DNA of 61,836 nucleotides from Latescibacteria bacterium UBA6620 (lineage in GTDB: Bacteria > Latescibacterota > UBA2968), in NCBI GenBank assembly GCA_002433075.1, contig DJHM01000012.1, positions 1-61,836 on the forward strand, given 5' to 3'. Made by a program: the position numbers and the translations under genes. Below are positions 1 through 9,178 of the stretch, piece after piece. The first letter of the stretch is position 1. The number at the start of each line of letters is the position of its first letter. The notes beneath the pieces were generated by a model. It worked only from the letters and a program-made list of their open reading frames with translations. It was not told the origin of the DNA and made no database searches.

Positions 1-111
1 CCCCCAGGATTGTTCCCAGTCCTAATGTTAGGATGTGGGACACAGAAGGGGGGGGGCAGGTCAACATCCCTCCTTCGTGCGTCCCTCACAGTCTCGAAAC
101 CCTCACGTAAA

Positions 112-140
112 TTGACAGTCGCATTGGATTCCCCTATCGT
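112..140 (+). promoter_or_regulatory. sigma70-type promoter of the cupin gene
   Basis: TTGACA (112-117), a 17-bp spacer and TATCGT (135-140). It lies 35 bp before the cupin start, which has an AGAAAGGA ribosome site. The spacing is ideal and the -10 is moderate. Confidence 0.6.
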
Positions 141-175
141 TCCCGCCATCACGCCACTACAGAAAGGATGATAAG

Positions 176-538
176 ATGGCCAATCCCGTCACACGCGCAG
201 GAGAGCCCAAAGCCGACACATTCCCGTGGGGGTCGATTACGTGGCACCACAGCGATAAAATCGACCCGGACAGCCAACAGACTTTCGGGTTTGTATTCAT
301 CAACCCGGGCGAAAACAATCCCCCCCATTACCATCCGAACTGTGAAGAGGTGCTCTACGTCGTCTCCGGAACCTGTACACACACCTACGGCGACGACGCG
401 TACGACCTCCAGGCCGGGGATTCGATTCGTGTCCCGCAGGGCATCGTGCACAACGCGATCAACAAGGGCTGGGAACCCGTCCGGTGCATCATCAGCTTCA
501 GCTCGGGAGACCGGCAGACGGTCTTCCTCGAGGAGTAA
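176..538 (+). CDS. small single-domain cupin protein
   Basis: A 120-residue cupin. Motif 1 is visible around residues 45-65 with metal-ligand candidates His51, His53 and Glu58, and motif 2 ends with His92 in a GDSIRVPQGIVH stretch. Such proteins bind a divalent metal and act as small dioxygenases, isomerases or sugar/ligand sensors; the substrate cannot be read here. The ATG at 176 is chosen over the ATG at 168 because an AGAAAGGA site sits 8-9 nt upstream of it and the frame from 168 belongs to the next gene. It has no signal peptide, so it is cytoplasmic. It is the first gene after the promoter at 112-140 and probably leads the following operon. Confidence 0.88.
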   Translation: MANPVTRAGEPKADTFPWGSITWHHSDKIDPDSQQTFGFVFINPGENNPPHYHPNCEEVLYVVSGTCTHTYGDDAYDLQAGDSIRVPQGIVHNAINKGWEPVRCIISFSSGDRQTVFLEE

Positions 539-572
539 CCGGTCGTCACTCATTGATCCTTCACGACCCATT

Positions 573-1586
573 GTGAACTCGCTACCCCCCGGCAAGCTAC
601 CCCTCGGGTTGCTCGACGAACTTCTGGGCGATATCCCCGACGAGGACGCCCGCGTCCTCGTCGGCCCTCGTTTGGGTGAGGACGCCGCCGTCATCGAATT
701 CGGCGACACCTGTCTCGTCGCCAAGACCGACCCGATCACGTTCGCAACAGACGAGATCGGCTACTACGCCATCCACGTAAGCGCCAACGACATCGCAACC
801 ATGGGCGCCGAGCCCCGGTGGTTCCTCCCCGCGCTACTCCTGCCCGACGGCCACACAAACGCAGCGTCCGTGCGTGACATCTTCTCGTCCATTCAGTCCG
901 CAGCGTCCGAAGCCGGTATCGCCATCTGCGGTGGGCATACGGAAATCACCGTAGGTCTCGATAGACCGATCGTCGTCGGACAGATGCTGGGTGAGGTGCC
1001 GTCCGACAGGCTCATCCGGTCGGACGGGCTACGTGAAGGCGATCGCCTACTCATGACCAAAGGGCTCGGCGTCGAGGGAACCGCCCTGATCGCGCGCGAG
1101 CTGGGCGAAGAGCTCGACGCGCGGGGGCTCTCGGCTGACCTGATCGAACGGGCCGCCGGTTTTCTCCACGACCCGGGGATCAGCGTGTTGGCCGAGGCCC
1201 GTGCCGTCTGCGACGCTGTCAGGCCTCACGCAATGCACGACCCCACCGAGGGCGGCGTGGCTACTGCATTGCGTGAGCTGGCCGCCGCGTCGAAAGTCGG
1301 ACTGGCCGTCTACGCTGACGCCCTCTTCCTCGCTCCCGAAACAGACGCGATCTGCGAAACCATGAAGATCGACCCGCTGGGCTTGATCTCATCGGGCGCC
1401 CTGCTCATCGGCGTCGCACCCGAAGACGTGGATACCGCCAAGGACACGCTCGACCGTATTGACGTAACCTCCGGTGTCATCGCGCGCGTAGAGTCAGCTG
1501 GATTCGGACTTCGCTACGGGAGCGGTACCGACTGGCACGACCTGCCCTCATTCGATCGGGACGAGATCGCTCGTCTGTTCGGCTGA
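573..1586 (+). CDS. AIR-synthase-family protein, HypE-like
   Basis: A 337-residue member of the PurM/HypE/SelD/ThiL ATP-binding superfamily. The N-terminal half has the ATP/Mg pattern (GPRLGEDAAVIEFGD, then SANDIATMGAEP), and the C-terminal half has HDPTEGGVATALRELA, as in HypE-like stand-alone proteins. The frame is open upstream to 168, but that part overlaps the cupin gene. GTG 573 is the first sensible start and gives a family-length protein. It lacks the SelD Cys/Sec-Gly-Cys N-terminal motif and no hydrogenase genes are nearby, so it is neither a clear SelD nor a clear HypE. The kinase or dehydratase substrate is unknown. It lies 4 bp from the HAD phosphatase, suggesting coupled expression. 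Confidence 0.85.
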   Translation: MNSLPPGKLPLGLLDELLGDIPDEDARVLVGPRLGEDAAVIEFGDTCLVAKTDPITFATDEIGYYAIHVSANDIATMGAEPRWFLPALLLPDGHTNAASVRDIFSSIQSAASEAGIAICGGHTEITVGLDRPIVVGQMLGEVPSDRLIRSDGLREGDRLLMTKGLGVEGTALIARELGEELDARGLSADLIERAAGFLHDPGISVLAEARAVCDAVRPHAMHDPTEGGVATALRELAAASKVGLAVYADALFLAPETDAICETMKIDPLGLISSGALLIGVAPEDVDTAKDTLDRIDVTSGVIARVESAGFGLRYGSGTDWHDLPSFDRDEIARLFG

Positions 1587-1590
1587 ATCA

Positions 1591-2151
1591 ATGGTCCACG
1601 CGGTCATCCTCGACATGGACGGCACCCTGACGCAGCCTGTCATCGACTGGAAGCGCCTCCGATCCCGCATCGGGGCCCCCCCCGAATCGACGATTATGGA
1701 TCACATCGCCAGCCTGCCCGCCGCGGAGGCCCGCCGAGCCGAAGACATTCTTCTACAGACGGAGAAAGAAGGAACTGACCACGCACCGCTCAACGAGGGC
1801 GTGGAGGAGTTGTTCGACACGCTCGACCGAAAAGCGATTCCGCGGGCGATCGTCACCAACAATCACCGGGCCGCCATGCAGGCGGTTATCGATCGTCACC
1901 AGCTCAGACTCGACGCCGCCTTCAGTCGTGACGACGGGCCGCTCAAGCCCGCCCCCGATCTAATCCTCATGACCCTGGAAGCGCTGGGCTCCACCCCTTC
2001 AAACACCCTTGCCCTCGGCGACGGACGATACGACATCGCGGCCTGCCAGGCGGCCGGCGTAGAGTGCGTCTACCTGACCCACGGCGCACCCACCCTCGAC
2101 CACGAGCCCTCCATCTCTACGTTATCGGAATTCCTTCGGTTTCTATCCTGA
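1591..2151 (+). CDS. HAD-family phosphatase (phosphoglycolate-phosphatase-like)
   Basis: A 186-residue haloacid-dehalogenase hydrolase. Motif I is DMDGT with nucleophile Asp8 and acid/base Asp10; motif II is the IVTNN region; motif III/IV are LKPAPD and GDGRYD. A short helical cap lies between motifs I and II, as in subclass IA enzymes such as phosphoglycolate phosphatase. It probably hydrolyses a small phosphate ester in the cytoplasm; the substrate is not inferable. It starts 4 bp after the AIR-synthase-like gene. A new promoter at 2185-2213 follows, so this gene probably ends the first operon. Confidence 0.85.
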   Translation: MVHAVILDMDGTLTQPVIDWKRLRSRIGAPPESTIMDHIASLPAAEARRAEDILLQTEKEGTDHAPLNEGVEELFDTLDRKAIPRAIVTNNHRAAMQAVIDRHQLRLDAAFSRDDGPLKPAPDLILMTLEALGSTPSNTLALGDGRYDIAACQAAGVECVYLTHGAPTLDHEPSISTLSEFLRFLS

Positions 2152-2184
2152 CCCACGGCTGGCCCCTGGATTCCGGTGTATTCG

Positions 2185-2213
2185 TTGTGCCCGCGAACAC
2201 AAGTGCTTATTAT
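2185..2213 (+). promoter_or_regulatory. promoter of the Fe-alcohol dehydrogenase gene
   Basis: TTGTGC (2185-2190), a 17-bp spacer and TATTAT (2208-2213) in an AT-rich patch 37 bp before the TTG start at 2251. Confidence 0.55.
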
Positions 2214-2250
2214 TATGCGCGTTCCGGAACACTAACCGAAGAGGCTGTCG

Positions 2251-3402
2251 TTGACCGAATCGTTTCAGTTTTACGCACCCACACGACTCATCGCCGGTCG
2301 GGGCAGCGTTGCACAAGTTCCCGAACTTCTCAAGCCACACGCAGAGGAGAAGACCCTGGTCGTCACCGATCGGGGATTGGTCCAAGCCGGAATCGTTCAG
2401 TTGCTCACGGACGTCCTCGATGCAGCGGGATGTGCCTATACCCTCTTCGACGCCGTTGAACCCAATCCTCCGATCCGGGTGGTGGAAGAAGGCTTCCAGC
2501 AATACCAGAGTGAAGGGTGTGGGCCGATCGTCATCGTCGGTGGCGGCAGTTCAATCGACACGGCAAAAGCGATCGGCGTCCTCGCCACCAACGGGGGCAA
2601 CATCGAAGCGCACTTCGCCCCGGCGAATGTCCCCAACCGGATTCCTTACACCATCGCCGTACCGACCACCTACGGAACGGGAAGCGAAGTAACTCCGTTC
2701 GCCGTGATCACCGACAACAACCACTTCAAGGCCGCGGTGAGAGGCCCCGAAATCATCCCCGACGTCGGGATCCTTGATTCTGACTTCGCGGTAGGACTGC
2801 CCATGCCCGTTGCCGCAGCTACCGGTATGGACGCCCTCACCCACGCGATCGAGTCCTACGTGGCCACAACGTCGAACCCGCTTGCCGACGCCTCGGCCCT
2901 CCACGCCATACGCCTCGTCGCGGACAACCTTCGACAGGCCGCTTCCTCCGATGGAAATCATGAAGCTACCGAAAACATGCTTCTGGCCAGCGCGCTTGCC
3001 GGCGTGGCTTTCTCCCAGACGCTCCTTGGGAACGTACACGCCATGTCGCACCCTGTGAGCGGGCACTACGGAGTGCCGCACGGCGTGGCCAACGCCATCC
3101 TGCTCACGCGTGTCATGGATTTCAACGTCATCGCCTGCCCCGATCGATTCGCGGAGATCGCAGCCGCTCTGGGCGAAGACGTCACGGACCTGAGCGAAAT
3201 GGAAGCTGCCACCCTTGCTGTGGAGGCTGTCGAGGCCCTGAGCAATGAGGTCGGAATCCCCCCTGATCTGACGACCGCCGGGGCCGATCCGCAAGGCATT
3301 CCCGTTCTGTCGGAGGATGCCATGAAAAGTGTCAATATTTCACTCAACCCGAGGAAGACCATCCTGCAGGACGTCGTCTCCCTCTACGAACAGTCATTCT
3401 AA
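2251..3402 (+). CDS. iron-containing alcohol dehydrogenase
   Basis: A 383-residue group III (Fe-dependent) alcohol dehydrogenase. The dinucleotide site GGGS is at 97-100. The metal ligands Asp194 and His198 (GMDALTHAIESY), His263 and His277 (HAMSHPVSG...PHG) are all present, so it should be active. The family oxidises or reduces small alcohols, aldehydes or lactaldehyde with NAD(P); the substrate is not fixed by sequence. The start is TTG; an upstream ATG in this frame is absent and the protein is full length from here. It is followed after 28 bp by the LarA-like isomerase, so the two may act on one hydroxy-acid or alcohol pathway (inference). Confidence 0.92.
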   Translation: MTESFQFYAPTRLIAGRGSVAQVPELLKPHAEEKTLVVTDRGLVQAGIVQLLTDVLDAAGCAYTLFDAVEPNPPIRVVEEGFQQYQSEGCGPIVIVGGGSSIDTAKAIGVLATNGGNIEAHFAPANVPNRIPYTIAVPTTYGTGSEVTPFAVITDNNHFKAAVRGPEIIPDVGILDSDFAVGLPMPVAAATGMDALTHAIESYVATTSNPLADASALHAIRLVADNLRQAASSDGNHEATENMLLASALAGVAFSQTLLGNVHAMSHPVSGHYGVPHGVANAILLTRVMDFNVIACPDRFAEIAAALGEDVTDLSEMEAATLAVEAVEALSNEVGIPPDLTTAGADPQGIPVLSEDAMKSVNISLNPRKTILQDVVSLYEQSF

Positions 3403-3430
3403 GCACTCGAGAGACCAGACCGGAGGCCGC

Positions 3431-4732
3431 ATGAACTATCCAGAAATGTTCCGACTGCGACAGATCTTCGATGCCCCTCGCTGTGACGAAGTCTATGGTG
3501 CCGTTCGCGCCGAAATCGACAAGCTCGATCCCGGCAGCAAGATCAAGTCCGGCCATACCGTGGCGGTCGCCGCGGGAAGCCGTGGGGTCGCCAATATCGA
3601 CACTATCGTCAAGGCCACCGTCGATGCCGTCAAAGACCTTGGAGCCGAGCCTTACATCGTGCCCGCCATGGGCAGCCACGGCGGAGGCACCGCCGAAGGC
3701 CAGGCCGCCATCCTGGACGGATACGGCATCAACGAGCAGACCATGGGCTGTCCGATCCGGTCTTCCATGGACGTCGTACAGGTCGGCACATCGGATTTCG
3801 GCATGCCCATCTACTTCGATCGGAACGCCTCCGAGGCCGATCACGTCATCGTCGTGAATCGCGTGAAGCCCCATACGGGCTTCGCCGGAGAAATCGAGTC
3901 AGGCCTCATGAAAATGATGCTCATCGGACTCGGGAAGCATAAGGGCGCATCGATCTATCACCGGGCGATCATTCATCACTCGTTCGACACCATCGTCAGA
4001 CTCGTCGGGCGCGTCGTCCGCGAGGAGATTCCCATCGCGTTTGGCGTGGCCACTCTCGAGAACGGCTACGACGAAACGGCCGAAATCCACGCCATCGATG
4101 CTCCCGATTTCGAAGAAGTCGAAAAAGTACTCCAGGCCAAATCTAAAGCGTATTGCCCGAAGCTCCCGTTCGAGGACGTCGATCTGCTCATCATCGACGA
4201 AATGGGCAAGGACATCAGCGGCGCGGGCATGGACACGAACGTCATCGGCCGCAAGCGCAACGACCGCAAGGCCATCGACGGCGATACCCCGAGGGTGCTT
4301 CGTATCTTCGTCCGCGATCTGACAGAGATCACGCACGGGAACGCAACCGGCATCGGGATGGCCGAATTGACGACGAAGCGTCTCGTTGACAAAATCGATT
4401 ACCACGCCACCTACACGAACGTCATCACCGGACAGCACGTTTCGGCCGGGGCCGTCCCCCTCCATTTCGAGACGGACCGGGAAGTGCTTGACGTCGCTCT
4501 CGAATCTATCGGTCTGATCGAGATTCCGGACGCTCGTGTGCTCTGGATCAAGAATACGCTCGATCTCGGCGAAGTTGAAGCCTCGGCTGCATACCTGGCG
4601 CATCTCGAAGGCCGCCAAGACCTCGAAGTGCTCGTAGGCCCACGCAGGTTGGAGACGGAGGCCGACGGTAATCTGCCGGCCTTCGAGGCGTTCGCGCAGA
4701 CGCCCGCTGCCGAAGGGGTCGCGGCCGACTGA
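3431..4732 (+). CDS. LarA-like (DUF2088) nickel-pincer-type isomerase
   Basis: A 433-residue protein resembling the lactate-racemase LarA superfamily. Visible hallmarks are GSHGGGTAEGQ near residue 81 and the NRVKPHTGFAGEIESG and GLGKHKGA segments with His148, Lys169, His170 and His177, matching the region that binds the nickel-pincer nucleotide. Many paralogues of LarA racemise or epimerise 2-hydroxy acids other than lactate, so the substrate is open. ATG 3431 follows a GGAGG site; the longer open frame from 3329 overlaps the upstream gene. The cofactor-synthesis genes larB, larC and larE are not in the window. Confidence 0.85.
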   Translation: MNYPEMFRLRQIFDAPRCDEVYGAVRAEIDKLDPGSKIKSGHTVAVAAGSRGVANIDTIVKATVDAVKDLGAEPYIVPAMGSHGGGTAEGQAAILDGYGINEQTMGCPIRSSMDVVQVGTSDFGMPIYFDRNASEADHVIVVNRVKPHTGFAGEIESGLMKMMLIGLGKHKGASIYHRAIIHHSFDTIVRLVGRVVREEIPIAFGVATLENGYDETAEIHAIDAPDFEEVEKVLQAKSKAYCPKLPFEDVDLLIIDEMGKDISGAGMDTNVIGRKRNDRKAIDGDTPRVLRIFVRDLTEITHGNATGIGMAELTTKRLVDKIDYHATYTNVITGQHVSAGAVPLHFETDREVLDVALESIGLIEIPDARVLWIKNTLDLGEVEASAAYLAHLEGRQDLEVLVGPRRLETEADGNLPAFEAFAQTPAAEGVAAD

Positions 4733-4823
4733 CCCCGCCTCGGAACAGGTTTCGTCCCGGACAGGCCCTGACAGCCTTCTCACCCGAGGGTGTGTCTCCA
4801 GGTGTGTCCGGGCGAGCTCGGGG

Positions 4824-6524
4824 ATGAGCCCGGCTTTGATCCAAGTCCAGAACCTCACTTTCGGCTACGATCGTCTTTCCGTCCTTTCGGACATCACCCT
4901 CGACCTGGCGTTCGGTCAGTCCGTCGCCATTCTGGGCCCGAACGGATCGGGGAAGTCGACGTTCCTGCGGTGTCTGAGCGGAGGGCTCCAACCCGACCGC
5001 GGCGAGGTCCGGGTCGACGGTCTGTCGACTGCGGACCCGTCTCACACGATCGACATCCGGCGGCGCGTCGGTCTGCTCTTCCAAAACCCCGATCATCAGA
5101 TCGTCTCGGCGATTGTCGAAGACGACATCGCGTTCGGCCTCGAGAACCTCGGCGTTCCCCACGCCGAAATGACCGCGCGAGTCGGGGAAGCGCTCGAGCG
5201 TTTCAATCTCACAAATCTGCGTGGCCGCCCATCCCACGACCTCTCTGGTGGAGAACGGCAACGACTCGCCCTCGCCGGAGTGTGGGTTACACGTCCACGG
5301 TTTCTGCTCCTCGACGAACCGACGGCGCTTCTCGACCCCCTGGCCAGACATCGCTCTCTCCAGATCATTTTCGATCTCGTGCCCGCAGGCGTAACGCCCA
5401 TCGTCGTCACTCACGACCCCGACGACGCTGCGCGCGCCGATCGTCTCCTCGTCCTGAGCGACGGGAAAATCGTTGAAGATGGAACTCCTTCTCATCTTCT
5501 CGCCAACCCCTCGCGCCTGACGCAGCACGGGCTCGACACCACGATGCCCGGCCGCATCGCCCGTCGCCTCGGCAGACAGGATCCACTACCCGTCGAGGCC
5601 GGAGATTTCGCCTCGACGTTCACGAACACCGTCCTCAGCCCCAAAACATCCCCCACGAAGCGGACCCCGACCCGGGCCGTCATCGAAGCGACAGGGCTGA
5701 GCCACGTCTACAACCTGGGCCATCCCCTCGAAACCTGCGCCCTGGACGGGATCGACCTATCGATCGAAGAAGGAGAATGGGTTGCCATCGTTGGCCCCAG
5801 TGGCTCCGGAAAGTCCACCTTCGCATTGCACTTGAACGCACTGCTTCAACCGACGGCCGGGAGCCTTTCGGTTCTGGGCAATCCGACAGCCCCCTTGTCC
5901 AAGAGAGACGCGCTCCAGCTGCGACGAGATGTCGGCCTGATCTTTCAGTTTCCCGAATCCCAGCTGTTCGCCGAAAGCGTCGCCTCGGATGTGGCCTTCG
6001 GCCCCCGCAACCTCGAGATGGACAAGATCGAAGACCGGGTGGACCGGGCCCTCGAACAGGTTGGCCTGTCGCCCGAGACCTATCGCGAGCGGAACCCGCT
6101 CACTTTGAGCGGAGGTGAAAAAAGAAGAATCGCCATCGCCGGCGTGCTCGTCACCTCCCCCCGGATTCTCGTCCTCGACGAGCCTACTGCGGCCCTCGAC
6201 CCTGCCGCCACCGATGACTTTGAAGAGCTGCTGTACGGTCTGCAGAGTCAAGACGTCACGATTCTCATGATCACACACGACCTCGACCGCGCAGCCAGCA
6301 CCTGTGACCGCATCATCGCCTTCAACGACGGCCGGGTCGCGTTCACCGAGTCACCTCATACGGCTTTTGACGACCACGCCCGTCTAGAGAGCCTCGGACT
6401 GATCCCACCTTCCGCCGCACGACTGGCGGACGAACTCCGCACGGCCGGTCTCGCTCTGCCTGAAGGGATCTCAACGGAAGCTCAGATCGTCGCCGCCCTT
6501 GGAGGCCCATCCGAGAACGAGTAA
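4824..6524 (+). CDS. fused energy-coupling-factor ABC ATPase (EcfA-EcfA')
   Basis: A 566-residue tandem ABC ATPase, so one gene supplies both ATPase subunits of an ECF vitamin/metal importer. Domain 1 has Walker A GPNGSGKS (38-45), LSGGE (140-144) and Walker B LLLDEP (161-166). Domain 2 has GPSGSGKS (324-331), LSGGE (428-432) and LVLDEP (449-454). The Q-loops (QNPDHQ and QFPESQ) are the EcfA type. The domains are joined by a Pro/Thr-rich linker (about 255-285). No EcfT transmembrane gene adjoins, which is unusual because ecfT normally follows. A candidate substrate-binding partner, ThiT, is encoded at 49390. Confidence 0.9.
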   Translation: MSPALIQVQNLTFGYDRLSVLSDITLDLAFGQSVAILGPNGSGKSTFLRCLSGGLQPDRGEVRVDGLSTADPSHTIDIRRRVGLLFQNPDHQIVSAIVEDDIAFGLENLGVPHAEMTARVGEALERFNLTNLRGRPSHDLSGGERQRLALAGVWVTRPRFLLLDEPTALLDPLARHRSLQIIFDLVPAGVTPIVVTHDPDDAARADRLLVLSDGKIVEDGTPSHLLANPSRLTQHGLDTTMPGRIARRLGRQDPLPVEAGDFASTFTNTVLSPKTSPTKRTPTRAVIEATGLSHVYNLGHPLETCALDGIDLSIEEGEWVAIVGPSGSGKSTFALHLNALLQPTAGSLSVLGNPTAPLSKRDALQLRRDVGLIFQFPESQLFAESVASDVAFGPRNLEMDKIEDRVDRALEQVGLSPETYRERNPLTLSGGEKRRIAIAGVLVTSPRILVLDEPTAALDPAATDDFEELLYGLQSQDVTILMITHDLDRAASTCDRIIAFNDGRVAFTESPHTAFDDHARLESLGLIPPSAARLADELRTAGLALPEGISTEAQIVAALGGPSENE

Positions 6525-6529
6525 CAGGG

Positions 6530-6558
6530 TTGACACTGCGGGAACCGGCCGGTAACTT
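6530..6558 (+). promoter_or_regulatory. promoter of pyrC-carA
   Basis: TTGACA (6530-6535), a 17-bp spacer and TAACTT (6553-6558), directly after the ECF ATPase stop and 43 bp before the pyrC GTG. Confidence 0.65.
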
Positions 6559-6601
6559 CAGTCCGCTTCAGTAGCTACTCCATTGATCCGAAAGCAGGCT
6601 C

Positions 6602-7903
6602 GTGACCGACACGTCTACGTTACTTCTCCAGAACGGTCGGGTCATCGATCCGGCCAACGGCACGAACCGGGAAGCAGACGTGCTCATCCAGCACGGTCGC
6701 ATCGACCGGGTCGCGCCCAACCTCCCTGCTCCCCCCGACGCTCACGCCATCGATGTTTCAGGGCAGTTCGTCGTACCTGGTCTGATCGACGTCCACGTCC
6801 ACTTCCGCGACCCCGGATTCCCTGAAAAGGAAACGATTGACACGGGCTGTAGCGCTGCGGCGGCAGGTGGCTTCACCACTGTCGTGTGCATGCCCAATAC
6901 CGATCCGCCCCTCGATTCACCGGACGGGGTTCGGGATGTCCTGAAACGGGCGGCTTCAGCCGACGCCCGCCTCCACGTCGTTGCCTGCGCCACAGCCGGC
7001 ATGGCCGGCGAAGCGTTGACCGATACACCCGCCCTCCTCGGTGCGGGTGTCGTGGGGTTTTCCGACGACGGACTTCCGATCGAGTCGACCGACTTGATGC
7101 GCGAACTGCTCCGTCGATCGGAGGAGCATGGGTTCGTCGTCTGTCCCCACGTCGAGGATTTCGCCCACACCAGAGGTGGGCATATGCACGAGGGGGATGT
7201 CTCCCGTCGTCTTGGGATCAACGGCATGGGCTCCGAGGGCGAGGCGGCCATGGTCGAACGCGACATCGACCTCGTCCGCGAAGTAGGCGGAAAGCTTCAC
7301 ATTCTACACATCAGCGTACGACGGGCCATTGATCTCGTTCGCAAGGCCAAGGCGGAGGGCCTGGGGGTCACGAGTGAGGCGTGTCCTCATCATTTCATCC
7401 TGACCGATGAGGATGTTCCCACTCTCGGCACGGCCGGCAAGATGAGTCCCCCCCTGCGATCGAAGGATGACCGGGAGGCGGTCATCGAGGGTCTCGTAGA
7501 CGGAACCATAGATGTCATCTCCACCGATCATGCCCCGCACACGACCGAAGAGAAGCTGCGTGCCTTCAAGGATGCACCAAACGGGATCCTCGGCCTCGAG
7601 ACAGCAGTCGGGAGCACGCTCTCTGAGCTCGTCCACACCAACATCCTGAACTTCGACCGGGTAATCGACAAGATGACCGCCGTGCCCGCCAGAATCTACG
7701 GGCTGGACGCGGGTACACTCTCTGAAGGAGCACCAGCCGATATCACGGTCATCGACCTCGATCACGAATGGCAGATCGACGCGACCACCTTCAGGTCAAA
7801 ATCAAGCAACACGCCTTTTCACGGGTGGCGGTACCGAGGGCGTCCTACGGCGACCATCCTTGGCGGGAACTTCACCCATCGAATCGACCCACAAACCCTG
7901 TAA
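6602..7903 (+). CDS. pyrC: dihydroorotase
   Basis: A 433-residue class I dihydroorotase, the third step of de novo pyrimidine synthesis, cyclising carbamoyl-aspartate to dihydroorotate. The zinc site DVHVHFRDPG gives His65, His67 and Arg69. Later metal and catalytic segments are CPHHF and STDHAPH. The length is normal for the class. The start is GTG 6602, placed by the conserved N-terminal LLLQNGRVIDPANG. It sits in an operon with carA, 12 bp downstream; pyrB and carB are not in the window. A strong promoter precedes the gene. Confidence 0.95.
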   Translation: MTDTSTLLLQNGRVIDPANGTNREADVLIQHGRIDRVAPNLPAPPDAHAIDVSGQFVVPGLIDVHVHFRDPGFPEKETIDTGCSAAAAGGFTTVVCMPNTDPPLDSPDGVRDVLKRAASADARLHVVACATAGMAGEALTDTPALLGAGVVGFSDDGLPIESTDLMRELLRRSEEHGFVVCPHVEDFAHTRGGHMHEGDVSRRLGINGMGSEGEAAMVERDIDLVREVGGKLHILHISVRRAIDLVRKAKAEGLGVTSEACPHHFILTDEDVPTLGTAGKMSPPLRSKDDREAVIEGLVDGTIDVISTDHAPHTTEEKLRAFKDAPNGILGLETAVGSTLSELVHTNILNFDRVIDKMTAVPARIYGLDAGTLSEGAPADITVIDLDHEWQIDATTFRSKSSNTPFHGWRYRGRPTATILGGNFTHRIDPQTL

Positions 7904-7915
7904 CGCGGAAACTCC

Positions 7916-9040
7916 ATGATCGCACGACTCGTACTAGAAGACGGCACGGCCTTCGAAGGGCGCTCCTTTGGATCCGACACCGAGCGCACTGGTGAGGTCG
8001 TCTTCAACACCAGTATTACGGGCTATCAGGAGATTCTGACCGATCCTTCCTATTGCGGACAGATTGTCACCATGACCTACCCGCTGATCGGCAACTACGG
8101 TGTGAACCTCGACGACACCGAATCCTCGAAGCCGCGCGTCGAAGGGTTTGTCGTCAAGGAAGCCTGCAAGATTCCGAGCAACTACCGGTCTACCCAAGAT
8201 CTCAGCGCTTATCTGAAGGACAATGACATCCCCGGAATCGAAGAGATCGATACGCGGTCCTTGACCCGTCACATCCGATCGCGGGGTGCCATGAAGGGCG
8301 TACTCTCGACCCGGGACGAAGACATCGACAGTCTCGTGCAAAAGGCAGGCGCCTTCGAAGGGCTCGTCGGGCAAGATCTCGTCGCCCGGGTATCCTGCAA
8401 GGAGCCCTACCACTGGACCGAGGGTCTCTACGATCTCGACCGGGGTGAGCGCACACACCTGGAGTCGCAGGCAAAATTCCGGGTAGCTGCGTATGACTTT
8501 GGAATCAAACACAACATCCTCCGGTATCTGGTCGACCGCGGGTGCGATGTCACAGTATTTCCCGCGGACACGCCCCCGGACCAGATCCTCGAAATCGATC
8601 CCGACGGCATTTTCCTGTCGAACGGCCCTGGAGATCCCGAGCCCGTCACCTACGCAGTCGAGAGCATCCGGAGCCTCCTCAACGCAAAGAAACCCACGTT
8701 TGGAATCTGCCTCGGCCACCAGCTCATTGGCCTGGCCCTGGGTGGGTCCACTTACAAGCTCAAGTTCGGCCACCGCGGAGCCAACCAGCCCGTTCAGCAG
8801 ACAGACACCGGGAAGGTGGAGATCACTTCCCAGAACCACGGTTTCGCTGTCGACATCGATTCACTCGACCGAGACGACGTCACCCTCACCCACGTCAACC
8901 TCAACGATCGAACTCTCGAAGGCCTCGAACACAAGGAACTCCCCTTGTTCTGCGTCCAGTATCACCCCGAGGCCTCCGCCGGACCTCACGACGCAGACTA
9001 CCTTTTCGACCGATTCATCGACCTGATGGATAAAGCCTGA
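7916..9040 (+). CDS. carA: carbamoyl-phosphate synthase small subunit
   Basis: A 374-residue glutaminase subunit that feeds ammonia to CarB for arginine and pyrimidine synthesis. The N-terminal CPSase small-chain domain covers about 1-135 (LEDGTAFEGRSFG, VVFNTSITGYQE). The class I amidotransferase domain has nucleophile Cys265 in GICLGHQ and the His350/Glu352 pair in QYHPEAS. Length is typical. It is cotranscribed with pyrC. The large subunit carB is absent from the downstream flank, so the two subunits are encoded apart in this genome. Confidence 0.95.
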   Translation: MIARLVLEDGTAFEGRSFGSDTERTGEVVFNTSITGYQEILTDPSYCGQIVTMTYPLIGNYGVNLDDTESSKPRVEGFVVKEACKIPSNYRSTQDLSAYLKDNDIPGIEEIDTRSLTRHIRSRGAMKGVLSTRDEDIDSLVQKAGAFEGLVGQDLVARVSCKEPYHWTEGLYDLDRGERTHLESQAKFRVAAYDFGIKHNILRYLVDRGCDVTVFPADTPPDQILEIDPDGIFLSNGPGDPEPVTYAVESIRSLLNAKKPTFGICLGHQLIGLALGGSTYKLKFGHRGANQPVQQTDTGKVEITSQNHGFAVDIDSLDRDDVTLTHVNLNDRTLEGLEHKELPLFCVQYHPEASAGPHDADYLFDRFIDLMDKA

Positions 9041-9109
9041 ACGGGAACCTTCTGCCGGTCGAGCCGTCCAAACACCGTCCGCCCCGCCTTTCTGGGGGCT
9101 CAAGCCGTC

Positions 9110-9138
9110 TTGACGCCCCGTGAGGTTCAGGCTATTCT
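9110..9138 (+). promoter_or_regulatory. promoter of the small exported protein gene
   Basis: TTGACG (9110-9115), a 17-bp spacer and TATTCT (9133-9138). An AGAGGT ribosome site lies just before the ATG at 9179. Confidence 0.7.
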
Positions 9139-9178
9139 TTGAGGTGAGCCTGCCGGGTACCCCCGTTTAGAGGTCCAA

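Noticed and set aside
15..39. Inverted repeat near the window start as a terminator
   Set aside because: No T run on either strand; imperfect pairing.
168..572. Long N-terminal extension of the AIR-synthase-like gene
   Set aside because: It is an antisense-like shadow frame over the cupin gene with Arg/Thr/Ser-rich nonsense.
573..1586. SelD (selenophosphate synthetase) for the AIR-synthase-like gene
   Set aside because: The N-terminal Cys/Sec-containing SelD motif is absent, so it cannot be used as evidence for the Sec pathway.
2551..3294. Long minus-strand frame over the alcohol dehydrogenase
   Set aside because: No domain and biased composition; typical GC-rich shadow.
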